From Cladocopium goreaui (Eukaryota > Sar > Dinophyceae > Suessiales > Symbiodiniaceae), in NCBI GenBank assembly GCA_947184155.2, contig CAMXCT020006571.1, positions 257,501 through 321,500 on the forward strand: a stretch of DNA of 64,000 nt, given 5' to 3'. Positions 33,178-45,330 of this stretch are shown here, piece by piece (within the stretch, counting starts at the first letter, position 1; each line of letters starts with the position of its first letter). The notes beneath the pieces are model-generated. The model was not told the origin of the DNA, did not search any database, and was given only the letters and a program-made list of their open reading frames with translations. The position numbers were made by a program, and so were the translations under genes.

Positions 33178-34680
33178 ATGTGTAAAAGGGTTTGTGTGTA
33201 AAAGTTTCTGTCTGTGTGTAAGAGGGTCTGTGTGTAAAAGTGTTCGTGTGCAAAAGGGTGTGTGTGTGTGTCTGCGTGTGTGTGTGTGTGAAAGCTCCTG
33301 TGTGCAAAAGTGTTTGAGTGTAAACGGGTTTGTGTGTAAAAGTGTTTCTGTGTAAATGTAAATGGGGTCCGTGGGTCGCAGCTTCTGTGTGGCAAAGGGT
33401 TTCGGTGTCAAAGTGTCTGTGTGTAAAAGGGTTTGTGTGTAAAAGTTTCTGTCTGTGTGTAAGAGGGTCTGTGTGTAAAAGTGTTCGTGTGCAAAAGGGT
33501 GTGTGTGTGTGTGTCTGCGTGTGTGTGTGTGTGTAAAAGCTCCTGTGTGCAAAAGTGTTTGAGTGTAAACGGGTTTGTGTGTAAAAGTGTTTCTGTGTAA
33601 ATGTAAATGGGGTCCGTGGGTCGCAGCTTCTGTGTGGCAAAGGGTTTCGGTGTCAAAGTGTCTGTGTAAAAGGGTTTGTGTGTAAAAGTGTCTGTCTGTG
33701 TGTAAGAGGGTCTGTGTGTAAAAGTGTTTGTGTGCAAAAGGGTGTGTGTGTGTGTGTCTGTGTGTGTGTAAAAGTGTCTGTGTGTAAAAGCTTCTGTGTG
33801 GAAAAGTGTTTGTGTGTAAACGGGTTTGTGTGTAAGAGTGTTTCTGTGTAAATATGTTTGTGTGTAAAAGTGTTTGTGTGTAAAAGTGCATCTGTGTAAA
33901 AGGGTTTGTGTGTAAAAGCTTCTGTGTGTAAAAGTGTCTGTGTGTAAAAGGGTTTGTGTGTTAAAGCGTCTCTGTGTAAAATGGTGTGTGTGCAGAAGGG
34001 TTTCTGTGTAAAAGGTGTTTCTGTGTCACAGCGGCAATGTGTGGGTAAAAGCGGCCTTGCTTACATGTTTTGTTTTCTTGCCCCGTTGACTGTTTGGCAT
34101 GTTTGTTTTCCGTGGGTCCGTGGGTCGCAGCTTCTGTGTGGCAAAGGGTTTCTGTGTGTAAAAGTGTTTCTGCGTAAAAGTGTTTGTGTGTGTAAAACCG
34201 TCCGTGTGTAAATGTGTTTGTGTGTAAAAGTGTTTGTGTGTAAAAGTGTCTGTGTGTTAAAGAGTCTATGTGTAAAAGCTTCTGTGTGTAAAAGCTTTTG
34301 TGTGTAAAAGCGTTTGCGTGTAAACGCTTCTGTGTGTAAAAGCTCCTGTGTGTAAAAGGGTCTTTGTTAAAAGTGTCTGTGTGTAAAAGCGTCTGTGTAA
34401 AAGCGTCTGTGTGTAAAAGCTTCTGTCTGTAAAGCTTCTGTGGGTAAAAGCTTTGTGCGTAAAAGCGTCTGTGTAAAAGCGTCCGTGTGTAAAAGTGTCT
34501 GTGTGTAAAACCGTCCGTGTGTACAAGCGTCTGTGTGTAAAAGGGTCTGTGTGTGAAAGTGCCTGTATGTAAAAGCTTCTGTGTGTGAAAGCTTTTGTGT
34601 GTAAAAGCTTCTGTGTGTAAAAGCTTTTGTGTGTAAAAGCGTCTGTGTGTAAAAGCTTCTGTGTGTAAAAGCGTTTGCGA
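33178..34680. repeat. Minisatellite TGTGTGTAAAAGnnTC with higher-order structure
   Basis: Nearly 1.5 kb of a 16-bp unit (TGTGTGTAAAAGCTTC and variants). Between 33184 and about 33800 the units form a higher-order repeat of about 245 bp marked by GTCCGTGGGTCGCAGCTTC at 33367 and 33612; the same marker recurs at 34117. A 60-bp unrelated insert lies at about 34050-34110. The minus strand is open in all three frames because the unit has no minus-strand stop and 16 is not a multiple of 3, so the T-H-R-S-F-Y-T-Q polypeptide is not evidence of a gene. Confidence 0.85.
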
Positions 34681-35895
34681 TGCAAACTATTGTCTTGTAC
34701 TTGTGCTATATTGTCTTGATACTCCTCTTCTCGACTGCCTATAACACATCTTTAATATTTTGTAATATGGTGTCTCCATACTAACAAGAGAAAACCCTGC
34801 TCCTCTACGCTCTCGGGCCATCCGTCGTCTAGTTACTTTTCAATTCATTTTCGTAGGTATCATCAGTTCTTGTTTGTTTATATTTTAGATGTTGAACCGA
34901 CTATAGTACAGCCCCACTACTCACGGCTTTCAAGCGACCTTAGAAGGGATTGATGTTATTCACAGTCTGGGGGGGGGGGAAGAGCGAAAAAAAATATATA
35001 TATATATATATTATATATATTATATATATATTATATATATATTATATATATATGCTCCCCCCCTCCTCGCCAAATGAACGGACCCTAAACCAAAAAAACT
35101 AAATAACAAATATCTCATCTCCACCAAAAAAAGTAATCAAAGATATATCATTGATTATATGCCTTGTAAAGCACATGTTTTTAGCTATGTATTTTGTGGG
35201 CCCTGGTGGCGTCCCTTTCTGTTTTCAATCATATCTGTAAATGATCATGGATTCTACACCACGATCGTCACTGATGATGGGATGCTGAGCTCTTTGAGAC
35301 CGTTCTTTTTCTCGGATGGGATGGAATATGTACAGTAGACCCACTAATGTCAGAAGGAAAACAAAAAGAAAACCAAACCTAAGCAACCTAAGCAAATATG
35401 TTGGGTATGGGAAGGCAGCCATGAAGTTAGCGCACGCACAAGCACGCTCACACACACACGTAAAATGAATCGGGTGGGATGGAATGGAAACTGCCCAAAT
35501 GCCGTTGAGTAGCAACCACAACGATGTTGACCATGCGCTACCATTTTGGCAAGCCTCAGAGCCAACGTTAGTATTGCTGCAACGAGGGGTACCGATAGAA
35601 ATCTCCCTAGCCTCACCACCAGTCTTCTCAGATCGAGCGCTAGTGAACCAACTAGTCCCAAGGAATTATCCATCTATATATAGTTTGTCGATGTTATTGT
35701 AGGTAAAGAAACAAAGACATCAATTTTCCCTGCAACAAACTCTGGGAATCATGTCACGCGATGATGTAAGCCCTAAGCCCCAAGAAAGGTGTGTCAGGTG
35801 CTTTTACGCCCCAAATATCTCCAAATGGTGCAGTATGGTGCAGTTTTTGGCCAATTGCGGCCAATTATGGCCGATTGTCCATGCATGTCCATGCC
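34681..35895. other. Stretch without a clear exon
   Basis: Includes a (TA)n tract at 34995-35055 preceded by a poly-G run. A frame near 35540-35640 on the minus strand (FTSARSEKTGGEAREI) is faintly PPR-like but lacks the signature, and other frames there are equally open. Confidence 0.35.
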
Positions 35896-36025
35896 CAGGA
35901 GCGTTCAACAAGTTGTTGAAGGTGATAACATTGGGCCTCGCGAATCTGCTCTGCATCTGCTTAGGCCACAGCAAAGCCTTTGCCCAGCTGTGACGGGTGC
36001 CACTCCGCGCCAAGCTTGTCACCAC
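35896..36025 (-). CDS. PPR exon, one motif plus next helix A
   Basis: Acceptor ACCTCCCAG, frame VVTSLARSGTRHSWAKALLW, PKQMQSRFARPNVITFNN, LLNAPG. W-A-K-A-L-L-W-P-K-Q-M-Q-S is helix B, A-R-P-N the motif end, V-I-T-F-N-N-L-L-N-A the next helix A: the classic plant-like PPR order. About 130 nt; donor not certain. N at the code position. Confidence 0.8.
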
Positions 36026-36890
36026 CTGGGAGGTATCACCATTGAGCCATTGAGATATTTTTCTTGAGATTATTTTCAAACATTATTATATCATAAATTA
36101 AATCAAACCATATATTATTAGACTCAAAAAACACTGTTTGATTCCAAGACGGTAGTAGTTGATCTTCTTTTCGGAAAAGGTCGCTCTCTTCTACGGAGGG
36201 AGGTGCTGAAAGAACAGTTCCTGCAAAACGACCAGTTTTGCACTTGCAAATGCTTACTAATGCTGTTGTTTCCAGTGGTGCCACAGGCTTCCCAAACACG
36301 GGGTGTTAAAGAACGAGTATGATGTGCTTTACCTGGACTCCAGTGCCAGTTGTACTTGGAAGATAGGCTGAGCAACTATAAGCATGTCATCTGTCTACCC
36401 CGACCACATTTTCTTTGCCTAAAACCACGAGCCATATCTTGCATGAAAAACAATAATACCCCTGAAGCCCCTCTAAGTTACAACAAGATACAGCATAAGC
36501 GTAAATAAGCCATCCAATTTGTATGAAATTTCTTGGGTTTGCGCAAGGAAACCCAAAGAAAACAATATATTCCAAGTAGTGGATTTCCCATTAAGAGAAC
36601 CTAAAAACACATCACACACACAAACCCAAGTTAGAATAAGAATAGTACATCCAATAAACCATAGTCATATATAGTAATGCATCTAATAATTTAGGCTACA
36701 CCTGATCATGCAAATTTCCACTGGCGTCCAAACCCACATCTATAATTGCTAATCCACAGTAAGTTACATTCAACAATCTAAGATATCTAAGTTATACAAT
36801 ATACAGTAATACATGTCTTATAAATAGATATCAACTTGTTTTTTCCGCCACACCTATTTGGCTCGCGCATATCAACAATTTAAATACAAT

Positions 36891-36991
36891 TAATGTGGGC
36901 ATAAACCATCCCCCAGTTCACCATTTTTATGTGTGGTATATGGTTACCATTTTCAGTCATTTCTGGTTTATGACATTGTTTTCCCACATTA
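36891..36991. mobile_element. MITE-like element, TAATGTGGG family, copy 2
   Basis: Begins TAATGTGGGCATAAACCA and ends GTTTTCCCACATTA; inner TGGTTTATG matches ATGGTTTATG near the right end of copy 1 (3727-3828). Length 101 bp against 102 bp. Confidence 0.6.
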
Positions 36992-37211
36992 ATATTATAG
37001 TAATATCTACAACTAGTAATATATAGTTAGTTATAACTAGTTCTATATATATATATATATGTCACAAAGGTCTAGTAATATGTATTATGTATACCTATCG
37101 AAACATATACTTAACCACTATTAGCCATTATTAACCACTACTAACCATCATTGACGACTCAAAAAACTGCTCCCAATGTTTGGTCCACCGAGCCACGCTG
37201 CTGTCCCCCAC

Positions 37212-37329
37212 CAAGCTGGTTCCGAAGCGCCCCAGCTCCAGGCAGCGCTGCCACAGCACGGCTGTGGCCATGGAGGTCAGCAGCTGGTCGTGGAGGATCC
37301 CTGGCACAGTGCCGCGGTGCCGCGGGAAG
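37212..37329 (-). CDS. PPR exon
   Basis: Acceptor CACGACCAG, frame FPRHRGTVPGILHDQLLTS then MATAVLWQRCLELGRFGTSL, donor GTGGGG. L-L-T-S-M-A-T-A-V is a drifted helix A, and L-W-Q-R-C-L-E-L-G-R-F helix B. Strongly GC-rich; about 118 nt. Confidence 0.7.
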
Positions 37330-37861
37330 CTGGTCGTGAAGCTGTAGGAAAGTTGGGGAACCTATGGGATTTAAGCATGATCTATCAATGATCTATGGAA
37401 ACAAATGGAAAAAGTCAGATGTCACCGGGAAAAAAAACATTGTGATTTCACTGATGTAACCAACAATGGACAGCTCTAAACGATCAAACCTGATGAACAA
37501 AACTGAGCCTGAAGCCACCACCACCTGAAGAATACTGAAATACTCGTGTGATTGGGGATATAGAGGGTTTTATTGAAAGCATCTGCTTAGCTTCCCACAA
37601 ACATTTTTTCAAATGAACCTATCATGTGTATCATCACCTTGCACATAGATACGCATCCATTTATACATCAAACATGAATGGATAGATAGATCGATGGATG
37701 GATCAATGAGATACATTAGATAACAACTTAAAATGAATTGGGCATTATTAGATTTAAGAACAAAGTATATTCAATATAGATTAGACTGATTAGATGTGAT
37801 TAGATATATATATATATTTATATAAATCTTCCCATCTGCAGTCAGAACCTGATGCTGTCAC

Positions 37862-37928
37862 CCCGCCACGTCGTAGCTCTGCTGTGGTAATCTGCCACTG
37901 GTTGCAAAAGAAGGTGTCGGGCTCGAGC
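37862..37928 (-). CDS. PPR exon (motif end and helix A)
   Basis: Acceptor CCGTGCCAG, frame LEPDTFFCNQWQITTAELRR then GG, donor GTGACA. L-E-P-D is the canonical motif end; T-F-F-C-N-Q-W-Q-I-T-T-A-E-L is a helix A with an insertion-like change (W-Q before I-T-T-A). About 67 nt. Confidence 0.66.
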
Positions 37929-38344
37929 CTGGCACGGACATGTTCAACTTATAAATGTACGTACAACCATGTGTCTACCGTGTCTATGCAAATGTGCAAC
38001 ACTTTTTTCATATATATGTATATACATAAATGATAAATATTATATGTACGCGTTTAATCTATTTAGTTATATCCATTGGTTATATGTACATATATATCAT
38101 AAATTGTATATTTGTTAAAAAATATATGTATTATACAAATTATACATGTGTATGTTTAGCATGTTCCTGTCTCAAGTACATTGCTGCTTCCTGGCAAACA
38201 ACTGCAAAAATGACTAAAGGATACTAAAGGGGCTCTGCGGTCTTCCCGACAATACCCGACACCACTGGTTAAAGGTCCAAGGTCCAAAGTGTTATTTGCC
38301 AATGATACTGAATCACTCCTGACGATGTAGATCTTAGCACCTGC

Positions 38345-38420
38345 CTGGGCTTGTTTTGATACTCTCCAGGAGCGCAGGACAACTTCCCAACCAAACGGTT
38401 TCAACCAGCCTCCAGAGTGG
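38345..38420 (-). CDS. Possible PPR exon (helix B)
   Basis: Two frames are open. One reads GGWLKPFGWEVVLRSWRVSK then QAQAGAK, like helix B and the motif end; the other reads WRLVETVWLGSCPALLESIK. Neither is clearly right. Confidence 0.35.
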
Positions 38421-38692
38421 GAAGCCGTAGAAGATTTCCTGATCACAATTCTCTACGTGGTTAGCTGGTGCTATGGTCGATGCTCTGGAAATTGCATCCG
38501 CGAATTCACCAAAGTTGATCTTTCCAATCACATCCGGTCACAAAATTCCCACAAAGTAGCCTCGTCATGTCTCGTCATTCGAAACCAACACAAATAATCG
38601 CCAGGGGTTTTGACTATAACATCTACAACGACTATATACAACGACTATACCCACCAAACATGATAAACATGGAGATATTACCAGCAACACAC

Positions 38693-38779
38693 GGTTCAGC
38701 GTTGGTTCCGGGCCAGTGCAGTCCCAAGAAGCGATGCACTTCTGCCATTCGCCTGCTCGATGCAGGGCACTCATGGCAC
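38693..38779 (-). CDS. PPR exon, 87 nt
   Basis: Acceptor CTCACCAAG, frame AMSALHRAGEWQKCIASW then DCTGPEPTLN, donor GTGTGT. A-M-S-A-L-H-R-A-G is helix A, E-W-Q-K-C-I-A-S-W helix B, G-P-E-P-T-L-N the motif end and first residues of the next helix A. A third 87-nt exon. Confidence 0.76.
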
Positions 38780-39079
38780 CTTGGTGAGGCAACAGCCCCA
38801 ACGAGCAACAACAAAAACATGGAACAAATCAGGAGATATCGAGATGTGGAAAAAAAAAGGAACATATTTCACATGTTTTTGGAGATGAGAATCACGAAAC
38901 TAATTTTGGATGCAATGTGGCCTAAACGTGCAGGAACCGAAATGAACATCACCACAAGCAACAAATGGTCCATGAAGGTGGGATACTCTGATAGCTTGCA
39001 AACAGTCTATCAATGCAATCCGTGTGCACATCTAGATTCACAAAACACACATTGAAACACATACACACTTGAAAAAAAA

Positions 39080-39091
39080 TAATTGCCCATG

Positions 39092-39122
<31 letters not shown>

Positions 39123-39178
39123 TACACACACACATATATATATATAATAAAGATATTATGTATATATATATAATAAAT
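39080..39178. repeat. CA and TA microsatellites
   Basis: (CA)n and (TA)n tracts twice in a row just downstream (minus strand) of the donor of the exon at 39200-39339. Confidence 0.75.
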
Positions 39179-39199
39179 GTGCACATCTTACAAATATAC

Positions 39200-39339
39200 C
39201 TCAAGTTCGGCAGGTGGCTGTTCAAAGAAATGCCCGATGTCCCGCGGCCCGGCGCTGGCGCCAGCGCCAGCAGCGCCAGCGCTGTTGGCCACTGTTGTGC
39301 GCCATCGCATGCGCTCAAGGTGGCGCCACAGGTCACTAC
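39200..39339 (-). CDS. PPR exon
   Basis: Acceptor TCATCGCTAG, frame VVTCGATLSACDGAQQWPT then ALALLALAPAPGRG and TSGISLNSHLPNL, donor GTATAT. V-T-C-G-A-T-L-S-A-C-D-G is a very good helix A, Q-W-P-T-A-L-A-L-L helix B. The (GCGCTGG)n-like core of helix B gives an A-L-A-L-A-P run, probably from slippage. About 140 nt. Confidence 0.8.
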
Positions 39340-40311
39340 CTAGCGATGACGTTGGGGTGAAGAGCCCCCAGTGATGTCTGTTGGAAACAAAAACCTGAAT
39401 ACTATTGAATATATATATACAGTTATATCTTCCATAAATGCCATAAACCGTTTAGAAAGTTATGACTCAACTTAGCTATCTAGGGGGCCTCAGCTTGTAC
39501 CCTTAGGGAAACACACAAAAAAATGTGGAAAAACCATGGTTCCCCTGTTTTTTTTTACAAAGGGTTGGATGTTGCAAAGTAGATACAACAAAACAGTATT
39601 TTAAAGGAGTGGTGCTTTTCTGGGTTCACCACAAAGCTTCGGAGAAGAAACTTGACGCTATTCAGTACCATACAGATTAGAGGATACAAAATTATGTTGG
39701 ACCGTCTTGCCACAATCCAGTCCCATTCCACTCATCAGTTTCCAACATCATGGAGATATAAAATAACAAGACAGGTGGGTGTGATCCAAAAGACTAGAAC
39801 TCGCATAGAAATGGAAATAGATCATGTTCCTCGTGAAAAATATGTTTGTTTCCATATAGTATATCTTTTAGCTTGCTGGTCCGTCTCCAGCAGATCAGCA
39901 TTCATGATGAATACAAGCAGTGTAATGCATTATCTGTGCATGCTGCCGCACGTGATCCGTATCCATGTTGAGGGGCCAAGCGGAAACCACTCACACCAAC
40001 CATGCCATTAAAATCCTGTTTAACACAGCTTCAGCAGTCGGATCCATTTGGGGGGCGTTAATCTGTAGCACACAAAAGAGGATTGTAACCTCGTGTCAAA
40101 TAGAGTTAACTCCAAGTTGTTTGATGATTCAAACACATTAAATCCATGTTTCGAGCATTGTAAAGGCTACTATTTGTCATTGTTTGTCCACCCATATCCT
40201 ATTTGTGTTGGTTGAATCTAGAATTTGTGAACGTAAAATCCACCATTTTGCTACTTAAATCATCTTAAATCCACCAATTGCCATAACTTGGTTGACCCTA
40301 GGTCCCCGCAC

Positions 40312-40410
40312 GTCCGGCTCTAGCTGCGCTGCTGGCAACGCTGCGTGCAGCTGCAAAACGCGACGCCAGGGGCGGCAGCGGAGACTGTTGAAACTCACCG
40401 TGTCGCTCCT
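40312..40410 (-). CDS. PPR exon, one motif (33 codons)
   Basis: Acceptor CATCACAAG, frame RSDTVSFNSLRCRPWRRV then LQLHAALPAAQLEPD, donor GTGCGG. V-S-F-N-S-L-R-C is helix A with a shortened turn, P-W-R-R-V-L-Q-L-H-A-A-L helix B, A-Q-L-E-P-D the motif end. 99 nt, N at the code position. Confidence 0.8.
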
Positions 40411-40775
40411 CTTGTGATGAATCAGGTTGACCCGACCCCTCAAGTGTGTGTGCGTGTGAATATCTAAAGCCAATCCGATCTTATGTAAAATCTCTATATA
40501 TATATATATGTAATCCAATCCAATCCAGTCCGGTAATCCAATCCAATCTTGATTCTTTCTATTATATATATAAATAAATATAGAGACAGGGAGGGAGAGA
40601 GAGAGAGAGAGAGAAGCAATTTTTGTTTGGCCTCCAAAATGATTTATTCATGTCTGGCTGCACGGCACCAATATGATAATATCTGTCAATGTGTTGCCAG
40701 CAGCACACCATCCCAGTTCGTAGATCGTCTACAGGGTGTGTCATGATATCACGAAACGATTGCAACGCAAGCTGG

Positions 40776-40893
40776 GGTCTCTCTGGTTATTTAACATAGC
40801 TAGGGAACATCGCCATTTTTGAATATGCTTTAATGGGCAAATATTGAACTAAATGGGCCATTTCACATAGATATCTTAAACTGCCAAAGGGTA
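40776..40893. mobile_element. MITE-like element, TACCCTCTGGTAA family, copy 4
   Basis: Diverged left end (GGTCTCTCTGGTTATTTAAC, then ATAGC), right end CTGCCAAAGGGTA; inner ATCGCCATTTTTGA and AATGGGCCATTT match copies 2 and 5. About 118 bp. Confidence 0.58.
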
Positions 40894-41289
40894 GATTGGC
40901 ACAAAACAAATGCTTCAACCTCACGACGTCCAGTCATGGCTGACAGTTAGTAAAGTAAAACAAAACCATGTAATTACTAAGATGATCTAAGATGATCTAA
41001 GATGCAAATCTTCCCCCTCGTATCGGTGAAAAAAAAAGTGTCCTTGCGCGGAAACTGGAACTGCTACTGAAACAGCATCTGTATATATACTATTCGTACA
41101 TGTACATGAAGATTATCAAATAAACCATTATGAACAAGAAGAAGGCAACCCCCTATAAAACTACAGTCCTAGTATCAGTCATCCAAATACACCCCCTTGA
41201 AAAGTAGATCTTTACATATGTTTACAGATTTAAAACCTCCAACAATAATCATTGAAACATCCAAACAGAAGGTCACTGGATCAGCCTGA

Positions 41290-41372
41290 CATCTCGCCCA
41301 CGAAGGAAGGAAAGCAGCTGCCTGGCGGAAAGCACGGAGTTGGTGGCCAAATCAACAGCGCGGATCAGCGCG
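41290..41372 (-). CDS. Possible PPR exon
   Basis: The frame reads ALIRAVDLATNSVLSARQL then LSFLRGRDV. L-I-R-A-V-D-L-A is a helix A lacking C, S-A-R-Q-L-L-S-F-L a helix B without W. GC-rich island, but no firm splice sites. Confidence 0.45.
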
Positions 41373-41815
41373 GAAAAATGAAATGGTTGCTGAAGTGAAA
41401 ATGAGCCATTTTTTAGATGATCTGAGCACCCACCATGTGTTTTGCGGTTTTTGGTGAGGTGCTACAATTTGCACACTTGTATCTGCACACAGGACCTTAA
41501 TTTTAGCTAAAAATCCTACAGCGCGAATTTCAAAACAATCAAACACTTAAACATGGTTGAAGTGATTTGAGCAACAAGTCATGGTAGATCATGGTAGATA
41601 TGTGACTTGGGTGAAGCGTTGGAAAATGCCACGGTTAACTTTCCAAGACCATGCCAGGAGCCTTTCAAACCCGCAGGCTGATACTGCATGTTTCATGTTC
41701 CAGTCGTAGGGCGCAACCGCGCAACCCCAGTCGCAAAAGTGACTCTCGGTTGCTGGCAAGCTCGTTCAAACTACAAATCTTTACTGTGGTTACAACCCCA
41801 TCCCCATGACATACG

Positions 41816-41902
41816 CGTCGTCGTCATCGTCATCGTCATCGTCACCGTCGTTGAAGTCGTCATCATCATCATCATCGTCATCATCATCATCACCATCATG
41901 AT
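41816..41902. repeat. (GTCATC)n trinucleotide microsatellite
   Basis: CGTCATCGTCATCGTC passes into ATCATCATC and ends in CACCATCATGATG. Open frames across it (V-I-V-I, M-M-M-M) are artefacts. Confidence 0.8.
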
Positions 41903-42071
41903 GACCCCACATCTGGATACATCTGGATCACCTGGTTGAACAACAGAATTCAACAGAAAGATCAGAAACCACCAGCCACTATGATTGGTTATGTGGCCAT
42001 GTGCGTACAGAAGCTGGTAAAACCGAGCCAACCGACCCAACCGACCGCCGGTTTCGGAACGGCCATGTTAC

Positions 42072-42138
42072 AATGCATCTGGCCAGTTCCCGCAGTCTCT
42101 GATCGCCACATTGCAGTGATACGTGTCGATGTCCACTC
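42072..42138 (-). CDS. PPR exon (helix A to start of helix B)
   Basis: Acceptor CTTTTCCAAG, frame VDIDTYHCNVAIRDCGNW then PDAL, donor GTAACA. D-T-Y-H-C-N-V-A-I-R-D-C-G-N-W is helix A and turn. It starts with two bases of a codon, which fits the single base left by the upstream exon at 42380-42483, so the two splice in phase. Confidence 0.76.
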
Positions 42139-42379
42139 CTTGGAAAAGAGAGGGGTCCCTGGGCGGAAGGAAACTCAATAGTTGTTGTTTTGTTATTTTG
42201 TTTTATTATCATCATCCTGAGTCATAGCAATATACAACAATGAACACAATGATGGTGATGGTCATCGAAGTCATCACTTTTTTTTAAAAAAAAGATAGCC
42301 ATGAACATGATCAAGATAATTCCCTTATCATCTAACAAGAGATGTGATACAGTAGTAACACTTAAATAAAAACATTCAC

Positions 42380-42483
42380 CGGCACAACCCAAAAGGATGT
42401 TGTTCATCGGCAAATGCCGACGCCTAGCTTCGTTGAAGAATGGCCTCCTGGAGCCGGCTTTCGGGAGAGCGGAATGCCCGATG
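42380..42483 (-). CDS. PPR exon
   Basis: Acceptor ACACGGGAG, frame IGHSALPKAGSRRPFFNEAR then RRHLPMNNILLGCAG, donor GTGAAT. H-S-A-L-P-K-A-G is helix A plus turn, F-F-N-E-A-R a drifted helix B, H-L-P-M-N-N-I-L-L the motif end and next helix A. In phase with 42072-42138. Confidence 0.68.
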
Positions 42484-43429
42484 CTCCCGTGTAGCAAGGA
42501 TATGAGCTCCTAAGCTCCTCCAATATCTATCAATGATTGTCATACATATGTTCTCAGAAAACGGATCTTGGAATACCTGGACTTTGCAGTTTGAAAAAGG
42601 CATACCTTGGGCTTCACTAATAGTTCAGCATCACTTGTGAAATCACAACGGCCAAGCTAAAACATCGGACAGCCAAAAAACATCCGAAAACCTGCTAGAC
42701 ATGGCAACACCAAGTCACCAGTGCTTTATGATCCAAACCCCTCTCCAAAATGGCCACCCAATGGACACATCCCAAGGCCCACTCCTGGACGTCCACAGGA
42801 TGCATCCCCCATGCCGTATGGGGACTTCAGCACCGTACTCATGGCATATTCATCGGGAGGTTACCCAGTAGCATTGGGATAAACAAGGAGCACATACTGG
42901 AGGGGTTGATCACAGGATGTGCTTTGAAGGGCTTTCATGCCCTCAGATAGCAAATCTGTAGCAGGTTGGTGGTTAAGCCACCCGTATAATATCATGTATA
43001 TACATTGAACGCATTGAAAAGCATCAAGTGGGCGTCTTAAATTGGGCACCCTAATGCACCCCAATATACCCCAATGAGTTGGAGGGTTCAGCACAAAAGT
43101 GATCACTCTCAGAAAATCTCGGGATATCTCAGAGATTCAGGGGCATCAAGCTGTCACCCCTCGCAAGAGCTCATGTCGACGATCAAAGGGTGGTGGAGTT
43201 TTCTTTTTGGTCACGGCTGCATGCACATGCAACATACAGAAGTCAGATTGTATCTTCACTGTGGGACACTGTTGTATTGACAGTTCTTTTCTAGCAAGAG
43301 AGAACGCGCATCAACCAGCCAATACAGTCAACAGCATACATATGCATACATAAATAAGGAAATAATTGCTGCATAAAGTGCTGTAATCATTCCAACCGCA
43401 CAATACTGCACAAAAAAAACGACTTGTCC

Positions 43430-43565
43430 GTTCCCTTTTTGCAGAGCAGCCCGGTGTGTCTGCACGTATTTGCTTGAAGTTCTTGGAAGACTTTGACTGC
43501 AGCACACGGCTGATCAGGAGTCCTGGCCAATGGTGAGCAGGACTCGATGATCATGGACTCGGCTG
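43430..43565 (-). CDS. PPR exon
   Basis: The frame reads MIIESCSPLARTPDQPCAAV then KVFQELQANTCRHTG. I-I-E-S-C-S-P-L-A is helix A, P-C-A-A-V-K-V-F-Q-E-L-Q helix B with W replaced by P. An AG acceptor (TTGGCCAG) also lies inside the block, so the exon may begin later. Limits approximate. Confidence 0.6.
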
Positions 43566-45330
43566 GCTGCCAAGCTAGTAGCTGATGTATCTCATATAGC
43601 TTCCTTCCTACAATGTGCAAACAATCATAAACACTCACAGTCTGTTCTGACAACTTTCCGTTTACCAAATTGGAGAGATCATCCTGGCCTGGCAGGTCAT
43701 AATTAAGGTTTAATCCGACACATTTGGTTCTCGGGTCCTAAAATGATCCAAAGTGCTCCTCACTATCCTTGACATAGAAACTGGGTGCAACAGCTGAAGT
43801 ACTGTATGGTGTAGTTTTCGAGGTTTAGGCATTGGGGGTTGCCAGTGGGTCTTGAAATGTATCGGATCATATGGAAATCCTTGTGGTATCCACAAGTGTA
43901 TAGTCGAGAAATTCATGGTCGTCGACACAATTTATAGAGCGGAAGTTGAGGATGACAAAGGTACGGGAAGTTACCGTACCCGTTGTTCCATAATTCCTGG
44001 TTTCCAAAAAAACTGGGGGAACAAAAATGAGTTTCATCCTCTTTTCAGGGTTGTTCTATATTTTTTTGTTGTGGCCCCTGGCTTGTTCCACAATTTTGTT
44101 GTCCTCCATATGTATCAATATCTATCATGTTCTCGCACCGTGTTCTAAAATTGTTTATCAGAAAACCTACTGCAACAAAACCAGAAAACCTGCTGCTGTG
44201 GTAAACAAACGTGACAACGAACTTAACTTTAGAACAGGCCAAGTTTGTAACAACTGGAGTCTATTAGCAACCGTTTCGGAGAATTGCGTAAATTTGAAAA
44301 TACCTCACCTGCCACAAGGGTAAGTATCCATAAGTTACATAATCGCTACTACAGCCATGCTTTACACCCGAATCTGTGGCGGTGTTTCAAGGTGATCCTC
44401 ATCCACCATGTCACCATCCACCAAGTTTCTGGGCCACTGTCAAAGCCACAGAGAGTTGCACGCCCAGAGAATCTGGAGACGCCTGCGTTCCGCAATGATG
44501 CACTCAACTTGCGGAAACATGGGGATGCCCACAACTCACCAATGAAACAGGGGATGTCCAAATATGGAACAAGGAATAAACAAGGAAGATAAGGATCTGA
44601 GACCAAAATTCAGATTGGATGTACTTCAGTAGCAATTCAAGGCCTGAATACAGACCAGGTGTCCAAAGATTGCCCTCAAAATATGCCGTATGGCGCACAA
44701 TTTCGATACCCAAAGCATCCCAAAGCCATCTTCCTCATCTTTATTGTTATGGTTTAGATTCCACAGTTTCCGGTCCATGTGTCTGTGCATGCATACAGCC
44801 AACAACAATAGAATTACAGTATATGCAAACATTGTATATACAAACAAGAGATACAGCTGTACATTTGTCTGTATCTATCTATATATATATATATATTCAC
44901 ATTTATATATACATATGTGTGTGCCACTGCGTGTGCAGTAAACATCTATGCGCATACAGTAGATATGCATGTACACACATGTGTAATTATCCGTATATAT
45001 ATATAATATAGAGTGCGTGTGTGCTATAGAAAAAACAAACATTGTTATATTACAAATTTCCAAACCTGATATTATCATTAATCATTAATGATCATCGTCA
45101 ACAATAATCCATCATGAACAAAACACATGAATAATAATCAGGAATAATAATCAGGAATAATCATTATTCATTAAGTAATCACTATGGGTCCAAGTACGTT
45201 CTGAGGAAGTACTTGAGGTATGATTTAGGGGGTTAAGATTGGTAAAAATACCTTCTCAGACAGTGTTTGCATCCATAGGGAATCGCAATCATACTATCAG
45301 GAAAAATAATTAATCATTATAATGTCATAT
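43566..45330. other. Intron-like stretch
   Basis: A minus-strand frame at 44440-44520 is open in three frames and not clearly PPR (LGVQLSVALTVAQKLGG). TA and CA microsatellites at 44878-45010. ATAATCAGGAATAAT repeats at 45130-45170. No other gene evidence. Confidence 0.35.

Noticed and set aside
33160-33891. 243-codon minus-strand frame rich in H-T-Q-T-L-L
   Set aside because: It is a by-product of a 16-bp minisatellite whose unit has no stop on that strand; all three frames are open for the same reason.
35540-35660. FTSARSEKTGGEAREI as a PPR exon
   Set aside because: Lacks W and the A-L-x-L-L helix, and two other frames are longer.
38567-39055. 162-codon plus-strand frame
   Set aside because: It overlaps the well-supported 87-nt PPR exon at 38693-38779 on the minus strand and has no domain.
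44440-44530. LSVALTVAQKLGGW as a PPR exon
   Set aside because: Resemblance confined to a few residues followed by a stop; no acceptor.
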